Source: Rhodococcus koreensis (GTDB taxonomy: Bacteria; Actinomycetota; Actinomycetes; Mycobacteriales; Mycobacteriaceae). Taken from it: a stretch of 64,000 bases of DNA. Under the pieces are notes generated by a model. That model was not told the origin of the DNA. It ran no database searches and worked only from the letters and a program-made list of their open reading frames with translations. The first letter of the stretch is position 1, and every line of letters starts with the position of its first letter. This document shows positions 8,162 through 18,872 of the stretch, in pieces. Location of the stretch: positions 3,720,001-3,784,000 of the forward strand of contig NZ_FNSV01000005.1 in NCBI RefSeq assembly GCF_900105905.1. Reading direction: 5' to 3'. The translations under genes and the position numbers were made by a program.

Positions 8162-9379
8162 TCACACCGGACTGCGCGGGTGAATCCGCACGGGCATCGT
8201 CTTGATGCCGCTGATGAAATTCGACCGCAGCCGGGACACCGGCCCGGTGGGTTCCACGTGGTCAATCCGCGCGGCGAGGGTCTCGAACAGAATCCTCAGT
8301 TCGAGTCGCGCCAGGTGCGCACCGAGGCAGAAGTGCACCCCGCTTCCGCCGAACGCGATCTGCGGGTTGGGACTCCGGCCGATGTCGAACCGGTACGGTT
8401 CGTCGAATACCGCCTCATCCCGGTTCGCGCTCGGGTAGTAGATCACCACCTTGTCGCCGGCCCGAACCAACTGGTCGCCGATGTACGCGTCCCGGGTGGC
8501 GGTGCGCCGGAAATCCATCACCGGGGTCACCCACCGCAGGATCTCCTCCACCGCGCTCGCGACCAGTTCGGGCTCGGACTGCAGTCGCCGCCACTGATCG
8601 GGATGGTCGATGAACGCCTGCATCCCACCGGCGGTCGCGTTGCGCGTCGTCTCGTTCCCCGCCACCACGAGCAGGACGAAGAACATGTTGAATTCCATCT
8701 CGGTGAGCGTGTCGCCGTTCTCGTCCGGCTGCACGAGTGTGGTGACGATGTCGTCCCGCGGCTCGATGCGGCGTTGCGCGGCAAGCTCGTTCGCGTACAG
8801 GAAGATCTCGGCCGCAGCCATCTCCCCGTCGGCCTGGGTGGTGCCGTACTCGGGATCGTCGAAGCCGATCATCCGGTTGGACCAGTCGTACAGCCTGTCG
8901 ACGTCCCCGGGCGGCGCACCCAGCAGTGCCGCGATGACCTCGAGCGGTAGCGGCGCCGCCGCCTCGGGGACGAAGTCGACGTCACGCGCCTCGAGGAGTC
9001 GGTCGACGATCCGGGTGCAGATGTCGCGGATGTGGCCCTCGAGCACCTTCACCGTGCGCGGGGTGAATCCGCGGCTGACCAGGTGCCGCAACCGGGTGTG
9101 GTCGGGCGGGTCGAGGTTGACGAGCATGGCGGCCTGCTTCGCGCGGGTCTGCTCGTCGAAGTCGTCGATCTGGGTGGTGCCCACCGCCGACGAGAAGGTC
9201 GCGCTGTCGCGGGACACGGCGACGACGTCGGCGTGCCTGGTCACCGCCCAGAATCCGGTGCCGTTCTCCTCGGGTTGCCAGTAGACGGGTTCGCTCGACC
9301 GCAGGTGGTCGAAGAACGCGTAGGGCACTCCCTCGGTGTAGACATCGGGGGATTTCAGATCAATCCGAGATGCGGTCAT
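8162..9379 (-). CDS. Cytochrome P450 (CYP124/125/126/142-like clade)
   Basis: A 405-residue P450 with I-helix VVAGNETTRNATAGGM, ExxR helix VEEILRWVTPV and haem loop FGGSGVHFCLGAHLARLELR. The TRNA/I-GGM stretch and WVTPVMDFRRTAT are typical of mycobacterial steroid- or lipid-oxidising P450s (CYP124, 125, 126, 142), but I cannot assign the family. ATG at 9379 faces a divergent tetR at 9464, whose product is its likely regulator. It has no adjacent ferredoxin of its own. Confidence 0.85.
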   Translation of the reverse strand: MTASRIDLKSPDVYTEGVPYAFFDHLRSSEPVYWQPEENGTGFWAVTRHADVVAVSRDSATFSSAVGTTQIDDFDEQTRAKQAAMLVNLDPPDHTRLRHLVSRGFTPRTVKVLEGHIRDICTRIVDRLLEARDVDFVPEAAAPLPLEVIAALLGAPPGDVDRLYDWSNRMIGFDDPEYGTTQADGEMAAAEIFLYANELAAQRRIEPRDDIVTTLVQPDENGDTLTEMEFNMFFVLLVVAGNETTRNATAGGMQAFIDHPDQWRRLQSEPELVASAVEEILRWVTPVMDFRRTATRDAYIGDQLVRAGDKVVIYYPSANRDEAVFDEPYRFDIGRSPNPQIAFGGSGVHFCLGAHLARLELRILFETLAARIDHVEPTGPVSRLRSNFISGIKTMPVRIHPRSPV

Positions 9380-9428
9380 TCACTGCTCCTCGATCGATAA
9401 ACGAATGTGATGCGTCTTAAACTACACA

Positions 9429-9447
9429 CTTTCATTTAGAATGGAAG
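9429..9447. promoter_or_regulatory. Candidate operator between P450 and divergent tetR
   Basis: Imperfect inverted repeat CTTTCATT-TAG-AATGGAAG, with one mismatch between arms, ends 16 nt before the tetR start. It lies in an unusually AT-rich stretch that probably also holds promoter elements for both genes. Confidence 0.45.
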
Positions 9448-9463
9448 ACCGTATGCTGAGGCC

Positions 9464-10066
9464 ATGGCGAAAGGACAGAACGCACCGATCCGACGTCGCA
9501 CCCTCACCCGAGACAAGGTCGTCGATGCCGCCATCGAGATCATCGACGAACTCGGCTGGGAGCAACTGTCGATGACGAGCCTCTCGGCCCGGCTGAACGT
9601 CGTCACCGCCTCGCTGTACAACCACGTCCGCAACCTCGACGACATCCGCGGCGCCGTTCAGGTGCGCACCATGACAGAACTCGGCGCGCACCTGCGCGAA
9701 ATCGCCATGGGCCGAACCGGTCCCGACGGCCTCCGCGCCCTCGTCGACGCGCACCGCGCCTGGGCGACCGCACATCCGCACCGGTACCAGACACTCACCA
9801 CCAGCCCCGTCGACCGGGACGCCTTCATCTCCGCCGCACTCGACGCCAACACGGCACTACGCACAATGCTGGCGTCGTGCGGACTGCCACCCGAAGACAC
9901 CCTCGACGCCGCCGTCAGCGTCTTCGCCGCCATGCACGGCTTCGTGATGCTGGTGAACACCGACTTCCTCGGCAACGAACTGGATCTGGACGCGATCTAC
10001 GAATCCGTACTGCGCGGAGCACTCTCCAGCGTCGGGTGGCCGGAGCGCACGTCCACACGGTCCTGA
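9464..10066 (+). CDS. TetR/AcrR-family regulator
   Basis: A 200-residue regulator with HTH MTSLSARLNVVTASLYNHVRN near residues 35-55 and an all-helical C-terminal domain with HGFVMLVNTDFLGNELD, similar to the TetR_C_33/WHG-type ligand domain. It is divergent from the P450 at 8162-9379 with 84 nt between starts, so it likely controls that P450 and itself. The ligand is unknown. Confidence 0.85.
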   Translation: MAKGQNAPIRRRTLTRDKVVDAAIEIIDELGWEQLSMTSLSARLNVVTASLYNHVRNLDDIRGAVQVRTMTELGAHLREIAMGRTGPDGLRALVDAHRAWATAHPHRYQTLTTSPVDRDAFISAALDANTALRTMLASCGLPPEDTLDAAVSVFAAMHGFVMLVNTDFLGNELDLDAIYESVLRGALSSVGWPERTSTRS

Positions 10067-10191
10067 CAGCAGCGCGCGAGCATGTCCACCGACCGGGAGT
10101 GCCCGCAATTCACCAAAACCATTCCGATCGGTCGCTTTTTGCTGCACCATTCACAGAGGACGACTCACGCCCCGACGAACAGGACACCAGG

Positions 10192-10719
10192 ATGCGCACG
10201 ATCGCCCGCACCACCCTCCTCGCCGCAGCGACCATCCCCCTGGCCATCGCCGCAGCCCCGGCATCGGCCGCGGAAGCCACCGATGTCACCTACGCCTTCG
10301 GCGTCGACGGATCGACCGTCACCAACACGATCACCAACAACACCGGTGCCACCATCGGCTGCACGACCTCGCTCGCCCTCGCCCCCGACGGCGTGCTCCC
10401 ACCGGTTGCCGAAGTCGTCGGCCCCGGACAGTCCCTCTACCAGCACGACGACATACCACCCGGGACCACCACCCAGTCGGTGCTCGACGTCCCCGACGGC
10501 TCCTATGTCGCACTCGCCTCCTGCGGGCGGGAGGGCAACGCCCCGGCCCTGTGGGTGTCCGACTACCCCGGCATCGAGCAATTCCTGGTCCAGTTCCCGA
10601 TGACCGCCTACACCGTGGAGCAAGCATCCTCGGTGGTCACCGTGCCGAGCGTCGCCCCCGCGCCACCCGCCGCCGCCATCCCCGACGCGGGAGATCTGGG
10701 CAAAATCTTCGGCAGCTGA
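10192..10719 (+). CDS. Secreted protein of unknown function
   Basis: 175 residues. The start is ATG 10192, with GGACACCAGG upstream. A clear Sec signal peptide (MRTIARTTLLAAATIPLAIA, then APASAAEA) suggests signal-peptidase cleavage after ASA near residue 27. The mature part is small and Thr/Asn-rich (STVTNTITNNTGATIGC), with two cysteines that may form a disulfide, and has a Pro/Ala-rich tail (VAPAPPAAAIPDAGDLG). It resembles the small exported hypothetical proteins common in Rhodococcus and Nocardia. No enzymatic motif is seen. Confidence 0.75.
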   Translation: MRTIARTTLLAAATIPLAIAAAPASAAEATDVTYAFGVDGSTVTNTITNNTGATIGCTTSLALAPDGVLPPVAEVVGPGQSLYQHDDIPPGTTTQSVLDVPDGSYVALASCGREGNAPALWVSDYPGIEQFLVQFPMTAYTVEQASSVVTVPSVAPAPPAAAIPDAGDLGKIFGS

Positions 10720-10861
10720 CCGCATTTCGTCACTGGAAGACGGCACTCATCGTCCGCAGCGGAGGCAAGGAAGGGGGAGGGACCACGACCGGCCATTGCC
10801 CCGCAACCACGGCACAGGCATCGCTATCACTGAATTATGTTGTACGGGAACAGTTCCGATA

Positions 10862-10902
10862 AACCACGACACCCCCGGGTCCGACCCGGGGGTGTCGTGG
10901 TT
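10862..10902. terminator. Strong hairpin terminator between secreted-protein gene and icd
   Basis: Perfect 20-bp inverted repeat (10862-10881 with 10883-10902) around a single base; the core is CACGACACCCCCGGGTC. It lies 6 nt beyond the icd stop and follows the plus-strand secreted-protein gene, so it can serve both convergent genes. The rest of 10720-10861 shows nothing recognisable. Confidence 0.85.
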
Positions 10903-10907
10903 CAGGC

Positions 10908-13148
<2,241 letters not shown>

Positions 13149-13322
13149 TGTTGTTGTTCTCCCGCGTCAGTTCGGTTAAATTTCACAGGTTCAGCGTGCA
13201 GCTATCGGATCGCGACGACTATCAGGTTACGTTGCGGCATCGCCGGCGACTTGTTCGAGCACCGCTACCCGCGAGTAACAAACCGCGCTACTGACGCGCG
13301 CTCTCACGCCGTGATTCGCGGC

Positions 13323-13619
13323 CTACTTCTCCAGCGCCTCGTCGATCAGCTTCCTCTGTTCCTGGGCGTGGCGTTTGCTCGAGCCCGTCGCCGGGGCGGC
13401 GGACGCCGGGCGCGACACGAGGCCGAGGCGACGCGAGCCGATGGTCCCGAGTTCGCTGAGGAGGAACGTCCAGGCACCCTGGTTTCTCGGCTCTTCCTGC
13501 ACCCATACCAGTTCGGCGTTGGGGTAGGAGCCGACGACGTCGGCCAGCTCCGTTTCGGGCAGCGGGTAGAACTGTTCGATTCTCACCAGCGCGATCTGCG
13601 GATCCGGAGACGTGGCGAG
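13323..13619 (-). pseudogene. kgd: kgd (2-oxoglutarate dehydrogenase E1/decarboxylase) C-terminal remnant
   Basis: The translation from about 13595 downward (ALVRIEQFYPLPETELADVV, then NAELVWVQEEPRNQGAW and SRPASAAPATGSSKRHAQEQ) matches the last ~90 residues of actinobacterial Kgd (VRIEQLYPLP...VWVQEEPxNQG...SAPATGSxxxHxxEQ), ending at TAG 13323. Homology begins abruptly next to the TnpB gene end (TAG 13623-13625, same frame). With the fragment at 15795-16097, this is a relic; the main part of the ~1,230-residue gene is absent. Confidence 0.8.
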
Positions 13620-13622
13620 CGT

Positions 13623-15515
13623 CTACGTAGATCTCATACTCTCTGCCACTGGTGTGGCGTGTGTTCGAGATGTACGTCTGTCACGGCTACCCGCATCACC
13701 GTGCGGTGGTGCGGGTTTGACCGTGCCCCACACCGACGCTTGTAGTGCAGGAACATGCTGTTTCGGAGTCACCCCCGACCGCGGCGTTGTGGTGGGCAGG
13801 CTGCGGCGGACCCGGCGATGCCGTGGCCTGCTCGGGGTCGGGCTGGTCTTGTCCCGGGACTTTCGGACCGGCGCGTGCTCGGCGACCCGGATCGCGGGCA
13901 GCTGCCCCCGCCGATGGGCGACCTTGCTTCTGCCGAGCAGCGCGCGTTTGGCGAGGTTCACCCCGGCGACGTGGTCGCGGTTGCCGCCGACCCGGCAGCG
14001 GGGACACCACGCGGTGTGGTAGCCGCCGGGGCGGGCGAGCGGTTCGTCGCAGCCCGGACACCGTGCGGAGGATCCGCGGGCGGGTACCGAGACCACCGCG
14101 ATGCCCACACCGGCGGCGGTGTGCGCGAGGGCGGTGACCGCTTTACGGCGGGCGGACTGCGCGGCCCGGTTGTTGTTGACATGTCCGTGCCCGCGGGTCT
14201 CGAGGGTGGTGAGATCTTCCACCGCGATCACCGTCGCGCCCGCCGCCTCGGCGTAGTCGGTGACCTGGCGGGCGAAGTGGAATCCCAGTTCTCGGTTGAT
14301 CCTGCCCCGCTTAACGCCGACAGCGGTGCGGTGCTCGTTGAGGACGGCGATCTTCTCCTCGAGTTGTGCGCGGACCTCGGGTGCGGCGGTGGCGGCCAGC
14401 CGCGTCAACCGGGCCGTCTTGCGGTGCAGCATCTGCCCCTCGGCCTGTAGGCGTGCGAGTTTGGTCCCGAGGCCGCGGTCGTCGTAGGTGAAGCCCCGGT
14501 AATCCGAGGACAGCCCGTCCGGGTTCTCGGTGGTGATGGCGGCGGCGCCGAGTGTGGATGGGGACCAGTCGACCCCCACCGCGACGGTGGCCGATCCCAG
14601 GTCACAGTCGGGGACGAGTTCGGTCGCGGCGCACCGCCACAACAGCCCCTTCCGGTCGAGGATCAGGGTCGGGAGATGCCAGTCGGTGATCGCCCGACCG
14701 TGCAGGTGCGCGGGGATGGTGGCGGTCAGCCGGACACTGCGCCACTGCGCCCGTCCCGCCGGGGCCGGGCAGGTCGGCAGTTTCACCGTCAACACCAGCT
14801 CGCGGTCTGTCGCGGTGATCTGTGCGAGCTGCCGGTCGGCGGCCGAGAGCCGTGCCATCGCCGCGACCCGCGGTGATTCCTGGACGTCGGTGATCCGCAA
14901 CCGGGTCGAGGGCGCCCCGCCCTCGCGGCGGGCGCGTGCGATGAGCTGGCGACGCACGCCCCGAGCGAAACCGGGCGGCACCCATTCGCCCGGTTCGGTC
15001 GGCGGCGCCAGAGTGCCGGTGGCCGGGTCGAATCGCTGCGAGAGCGATGTGACCGCGGTGTCCCGGTAGGCCAGGGTCCGCAAGGTCGCCATCACCTGCG
15101 CCGTCACCACCCTGCTCACTCGTGAGGGCACGTACACCCCGTCCGGGTACTGCGGGTTCCAGCCGAGGCGGGCCGCGGCGACATGCCCCTGAGTAGGCAG
15201 CCTGCGGTCCTGGCGGTCCCGTCCGGCGGCGAGCACATCGAACGTGACCGGCTGCCACAGCCGCGACACCAACTCGCCGCCGGCCGCCACAATCAGGTCG
15301 AGCAGCCACCGCACCCGGGTGTCGACCTCGTCGAGTCCGATCGGTTCGCCGGTCGCGTCGTCGACCGCCACATGGGCACGGGTGGTGAACGCGAACTGCC
15401 GCGGCGCGGGCGATCCCGGCCCGGTCATGCCGGCCGACCCGGCGCCAGGCACAACCCGAATCAACCCGGGCTCATCGGTCTTCCGAGCAGAGTCGCCGCC
15501 GCCCGAAAAGCTCAT
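13623..15515 (-). CDS. TnpB-family RNA-guided nuclease (IS605 OrfB-like, enlarged)
   Basis: A 630-residue protein. Start ATG 15515 has an AAGAGG ribosome site; a longer GTG start at 15608 has no good site. The RuvC triad is complete: Asp in VAVGVDWSPSTLG (~316), Glu in VIAVEDLTTLE (~433) and Asp in GGNRDHVAGVNLAKR (~514). A zinc ribbon CPGC...CPRC (~486-507) lies before the last Asp. The roughly 315 residues before RuvC-I are longer than in ordinary ~400-residue TnpB. The basic C-terminal ~100 residues look poorly folded and may overlap a guide RNA. No TnpA transposase and no CRISPR array lie nearby. It sits between two kgd fragments. A type V-U (Cas12-like) relative is possible. Confidence 0.85.
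   Translation of the reverse strand: MSFSGGGDSARKTDEPGLIRVVPGAGSAGMTGPGSPAPRQFAFTTRAHVAVDDATGEPIGLDEVDTRVRWLLDLIVAAGGELVSRLWQPVTFDVLAAGRDRQDRRLPTQGHVAAARLGWNPQYPDGVYVPSRVSRVVTAQVMATLRTLAYRDTAVTSLSQRFDPATGTLAPPTEPGEWVPPGFARGVRRQLIARARREGGAPSTRLRITDVQESPRVAAMARLSAADRQLAQITATDRELVLTVKLPTCPAPAGRAQWRSVRLTATIPAHLHGRAITDWHLPTLILDRKGLLWRCAATELVPDCDLGSATVAVGVDWSPSTLGAAAITTENPDGLSSDYRGFTYDDRGLGTKLARLQAEGQMLHRKTARLTRLAATAAPEVRAQLEEKIAVLNEHRTAVGVKRGRINRELGFHFARQVTDYAEAAGATVIAVEDLTTLETRGHGHVNNNRAAQSARRKAVTALAHTAAGVGIAVVSVPARGSSARCPGCDEPLARPGGYHTAWCPRCRVGGNRDHVAGVNLAKRALLGRSKVAHRRGQLPAIRVAEHAPVRKSRDKTSPTPSRPRHRRVRRSLPTTTPRSGVTPKQHVPALQASVWGTVKPAPPHGDAGSRDRRTSRTHATPVAESMRST
13690..13715 (-). ncRNA. Candidate omega/reRNA hairpin at the 3' end of tnpB
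   Basis: Inverted repeat 13690-13700 with 13705-13715 (CCCGCATCACC / GGTGGTGCGGG), one mismatch, 4-nt loop, inside the last ~100 nt of the tnpB frame. TnpB guide RNAs arise from this place in known elements. If so, the guide would be read from sequence just past the element end near 13620, inside the kgd remnant. This is inference from position only. Confidence 0.35.
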
Positions 15516-15794
15516 CGATTGCCTCTTTCCCACCGTCTGGCACGCCACCTCTCGTAGGGCTTCGACTGTAACGCCGACCTCCGACAAGAACCGCTCGATC
15601 CGCGCCACCTGTGAACCGGGTCAATCGATCCCGCCACACCACCCCACACCACCGGGAGCCGGCCCCGGCCGCGTCGTCGAGCATCCGGCCACGCCCCGCA
15701 CGCTGCTCCCCCCGGGACACGGGCCGCGATCCCGGCAGATCCGAAATCCTGCACCAATAGCGTTCTCCCGCAACATTGTTTCCTGATCGGCCGG

Positions 15795-16097
15795 CGACAC
15801 GATCTGGGCACCGTTCGCGAAATCGCCGAACTGCGCCTCCCACAGAACCAGCGCGCCGGGCCGTTCCACCGAATAGCCGTATTCGAATCCCATTACGGCG
15901 TACTCACTGAGCAGCGAGTCGTAGATCCAGAACCGACCCTGGCCCTCGGCAATGTTGGTGAGCGGAAACCATTCCTGACCATTGTCGCGGGCGTGAAGCA
16001 CGGCGAGGCGTTGGACGAACGTGCCGCGGCGACTGTCCTGACCGGTCAGCCGGACCGGTGTCCCCTCCACCAACAATGAGCCGAATGCCGCGGTGTG
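15795..16097 (-). pseudogene. kgd: kgd internal fragment (transketolase-like domain)
   Basis: The translation AAFGSLLVEGTPVRLTGQDS, then RRGTFVQR, GRFWIYDSLLSEYAVMGFEY and VLWEAQFGDFANGAQIV, is the pyrimidine-binding domain of 2-oxoglutarate dehydrogenase E1. Homology starts just after an in-frame TGA at about 16098 and ends abruptly near 15797. About 130 residues of Kgd are missing between this piece and the C-terminal piece at 13323-13619, and everything before it is also missing. A short ORF through it is not a functional gene. The stretch 15516-15794 beyond it carries no recognised homology and probably includes the left end of the TnpB element. Confidence 0.8.
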
Positions 16098-16139
16098 TCA
16101 CTCGCACCCTCGGATGCGTTCGTGCCTGTTCGTCACGGA

Positions 16140-16183
16140 CACCCCGACACCGGAACCGTGGGTGCGGGTTCCGGATCGGGGTG
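16140..16183. terminator. Hairpin terminator after malic enzyme gene
   Basis: Arms 16140-16157 (CACCCCGACACCGGAACC) and 16167-16183 pair with one bulge. It is 17 nt beyond the stop of the minus-strand malic enzyme gene. Confidence 0.6.
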
Positions 16184-16199
16184 CTCGGCTGGATTCTCG

Positions 16200-17393
16200 C
16201 TAGTCGGTGACGCCTTCTGCGCGAGCAGCGGCGGCGACTGCCTCCGCGACAGCGGGGGCGACACGAGGATCGAGCGGGCTGGGAACGATCTTGTCCACAG
16301 CCAACTCGTCACCGACGACCGAGAGGATCGCCTCGGCGGCGGCGAGCTTCATGCCCTCGGTGATCCGGCGGGCACCGGCATCCAGGGCACCCTTGAACAC
16401 ACCGGGGAAGGCCAGCACATTGTTGATCTGGTTCGGGAAATCCGAGCGTCCGGTGGCGACGATCGCCGCGTGCCTGCGGGCGACGTCGGGGTGGATCTCC
16501 GGGTCCGGGTTCGACAGTGCGAACACGATGGAGTTCTCCGCCATGGTCGCGATCAACTCCTCCGGCACGGTGCCCGCGGACACCCCGAGGAACACGTCCG
16601 CGCCGTCGAGGGCCCGGGCGACGCCACCGCGGCGACCGGCCGGGTTGGTGCGCGCGGCCAGATCCACCTTCACCGCGTTCAAATCCTGACGATCCACGGA
16701 GACGATGCCCTTCGAGTCGAGGACCGTCACGTCCGCGATCCCGGCGGCGAGCAGGATGTTCGCGCACGCCACACCGGCGGCGCCGGCACCGGAGATGACC
16801 ACGCGCAACCCGCGGATGTCCCGGTCCTGGACCTTGACCGCACCCTTCAGCGCGGCCAGGACGACGATGGCGGTGCCGTGCTGGTCGTCGTGCATGACCG
16901 GGCAGTCCAGGGCCTCGATGACGCGCCGTTCGATCTCGAAGCAGCGGGGCGCGGAGATGTCCTCCAAATTCACGGCACCGAAGCTCGGGCGCAGCCGGAT
17001 CAGGGTCTCGACGATCTCGTCGGGGTCCTGGGTGTCGAGGACCAGCGGGATGGAGTTCAGGCCCGCGAAGTTCTTGAACAGGGCCGACTTGCCCTCCATC
17101 ACCGGAAGGGAGGCACGCGGGCCGATATCCCCGAGACCGAGGACCGCGGAGCCGTCGGAGACGACGACCACCAGGCGGCTGGTCCAGGTGTAGCGGTCGG
17201 CGAGGGTCTCGTCGGCGGCGATGGCGCGGGAGACCTGCGCGACACCGGGGGTGTAGGCGATGGACAGGTCGCGCTGGCTGTCCAGCGGGGTCGTCAACTC
17301 CACGGACAGCTTTCCCCCGACGTGGCCGGCGAAAATCTCCTCGTCGGTCAGCTCGACCTTCTGCGATGCGGTGGGTTCGGACACGATGGTCAT
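16200..17393 (-). CDS. NAD(P)-dependent malic enzyme
   Basis: A 397-residue short-form malic enzyme, which oxidatively decarboxylates malate to pyruvate. Features are YTPGVAQVSRAI (malic N-terminal signature), EGKSALFKNFAGLN with the catalytic lysine region, VMHDDQHGTAIVVLAAL (metal-binding Asp pair and signature) near residue 170, and the Rossmann motif SGAGAAGVACANI near 205. ALSNPDPEI and GRSDFPNQINNVLAFPGVFKGALD are conserved C-terminal motifs. It lacks the phosphotransacetylase domain of MaeB. ATG at 17393. It is expressed alone; the 120 nt to fbiB hold no gene. Confidence 0.92.
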   Translation of the reverse strand: MTIVSEPTASQKVELTDEEIFAGHVGGKLSVELTTPLDSQRDLSIAYTPGVAQVSRAIAADETLADRYTWTSRLVVVVSDGSAVLGLGDIGPRASLPVMEGKSALFKNFAGLNSIPLVLDTQDPDEIVETLIRLRPSFGAVNLEDISAPRCFEIERRVIEALDCPVMHDDQHGTAIVVLAALKGAVKVQDRDIRGLRVVISGAGAAGVACANILLAAGIADVTVLDSKGIVSVDRQDLNAVKVDLAARTNPAGRRGGVARALDGADVFLGVSAGTVPEELIATMAENSIVFALSNPDPEIHPDVARRHAAIVATGRSDFPNQINNVLAFPGVFKGALDAGARRITEGMKLAAAEAILSVVGDELAVDKIVPSPLDPRVAPAVAEAVAAAARAEGVTD

Positions 17394-17513
17394 TCTCTAC
17401 TCATTCCCTTTCGGTTTCGACGATCCACGTCAGCGTGTCGTCACAATCGATCAGCGTGTGCGTGCGCGGCGCAAGGAGCTCTCGCCTCGTTCAGGTGCCT
17501 CATGGTGTGTGGG

Positions 17514-18872
17514 TCATTTCTCGATGAGGGCGTCGCCGGGGTCGGTGGGCCGGCGGGGTGTGAGTGGTTCGAGGGGGTAGCCGACGGCGATCGCGCCGAG
17601 CGGCTGCCAGTCGTCGGGCAGGTCGAGGACACCGCGCACCGTGTCCGGGGCGAAGATCGTCGAACCGATCCAGCAGCTGCCGATCCCCTTGGTCGCCAGC
17701 GACACCAGCAGCCCCTGCACGGCCGCACCGACCGCGACGGTGAACATCGTCGCCTCCGCCGCCCGCCGACGCGGATCCGGGTAGGGGTGCGCGCCGTCGG
17801 GCACGCAGAACGGGACGATCACCTCCGGCGCGTCGAACAGGATGTTCCCCCGCGCCACCCGCGCCGCCACCGCCGCCCCGTCCATACCGTCCGCGGTCAG
17901 GTCGGTGCGCCACCGCTCCCGCATCGCGGTCAGCAACTCCTCGCGCACCGTGCGGGTGCGGACCCACACGAACCGCACCGGCCGGGTGTGATGCGGCGCC
18001 GGGGCGGTCAACGCCTCTCCGATCGCCGCCCGCACCGCACCCGGATCGACCGGATCGTCGGCGAACTCCCGGACCGAGCGGCGCAGCAGCACCGCCTCCG
18101 CCCGCCCCCGCTCCACCGACTCGGCGGTCCCGAGCCAGAACAGGTCCTCCTCACCGGCCCGGATCAGATCCCGCGCCCGCGACCCGTCGTCGGCCAAACC
18201 CAGACCGCGGACCACCGCGACCGGCACCCCACCGAGCTTGCCCTTCACCAGATCCCCGGCCGCGGCGATCTCGTCGGCCACCGCGACCTCCGTCACCATG
18301 AGTTCGTTGCCCTGCGAGTCCCGGGCCCCGGCGTACCCGTGCAGCACCGGCACCCCGGCCGCACCGATCGCGGCGTCGATCTGGCCGTTGCGCCATGCCC
18401 GGCCCATGGTGTCGGTGACCACCACCGCGACGGTGACACCCAATGCACCCTTCACCGCATCGCGCAGGGTGCGGGCACTGGCGTCCGGATCTTCCGGCAG
18501 CAGAGCGAGTTCGGCGCCGTCGACGTTCGAGCCGTCGATCCCCGACGCCGCCTGGACGATCCCGAGCCGGTTCTCGGTGATCAGGATGGGGCCCCTGCGC
18601 GCTACGACCCGGACGGCTTCCTGTTCGACGAGGAGGCGCCGAGCGGCCTCACGGGCATCGGGATCGGAGGGAGAGGACACGATCCGGCCCTCCACCTTGG
18701 ACACCACCTTGCTGGTGACCACGAGGACGTCGTCGTCCTCGAGCCACGGCGCGGCGGCAACGATCGCGGCAGCCAGGTCGTCGCCCGGCCGGAACTCGGG
18801 CAGACCCGCGATGGGCCGGATTTCGATCGCGCCGCCTGGCGCATGATCGGCCGGTCTTTCCGGTTCGGTCAT
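17514..18872 (-). CDS. fbiB: Coenzyme F420:L-glutamate ligase / dehydro-F420 reductase FbiB
   Basis: A 452-residue two-domain protein. The N-terminal CofE-like half (~1-250; EIRPIAGLPEFRPGDDL, VVTSKVVSKVEGR, VVVTDTMGRAWRNGQID) adds gamma-linked glutamates to F420-0. The C-terminal FMN nitroreductase-fold half (~260-450; LLRRSVREFADDPVDPGAV, LVSLATKGIGSCWIGSTIF) reduces the dehydro precursor. ATG 18872 overlaps the fbiA stop (ATGA). The pair fbiA-fbiB is arranged as in mycobacteria (Rv3261-Rv3262). It appears complete and functional. Confidence 0.95.
   Translation of the reverse strand: MTEPERPADHAPGGAIEIRPIAGLPEFRPGDDLAAAIVAAAPWLEDDDVLVVTSKVVSKVEGRIVSSPSDPDAREAARRLLVEQEAVRVVARRGPILITENRLGIVQAASGIDGSNVDGAELALLPEDPDASARTLRDAVKGALGVTVAVVVTDTMGRAWRNGQIDAAIGAAGVPVLHGYAGARDSQGNELMVTEVAVADEIAAAGDLVKGKLGGVPVAVVRGLGLADDGSRARDLIRAGEEDLFWLGTAESVERGRAEAVLLRRSVREFADDPVDPGAVRAAIGEALTAPAPHHTRPVRFVWVRTRTVREELLTAMRERWRTDLTADGMDGAAVAARVARGNILFDAPEVIVPFCVPDGAHPYPDPRRRAAEATMFTVAVGAAVQGLLVSLATKGIGSCWIGSTIFAPDTVRGVLDLPDDWQPLGAIAVGYPLEPLTPRRPTDPGDALIEK

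Noticed and set aside
13620..13760. CRISPR array next to the TnpB-like gene
   Set aside because: I looked for repeated 25-40-nt units on both sides of the gene and found none, only a single hairpin. The gene is therefore not called a Cas12 effector.
15509..15608. N-terminal extension MARIERFLSE of the TnpB-like frame as Kgd homology
   Set aside because: RIERFL resembles the GRIERFL segment of Kgd, but the similarity is only six residues and the following sequence does not match. It is treated as chance.
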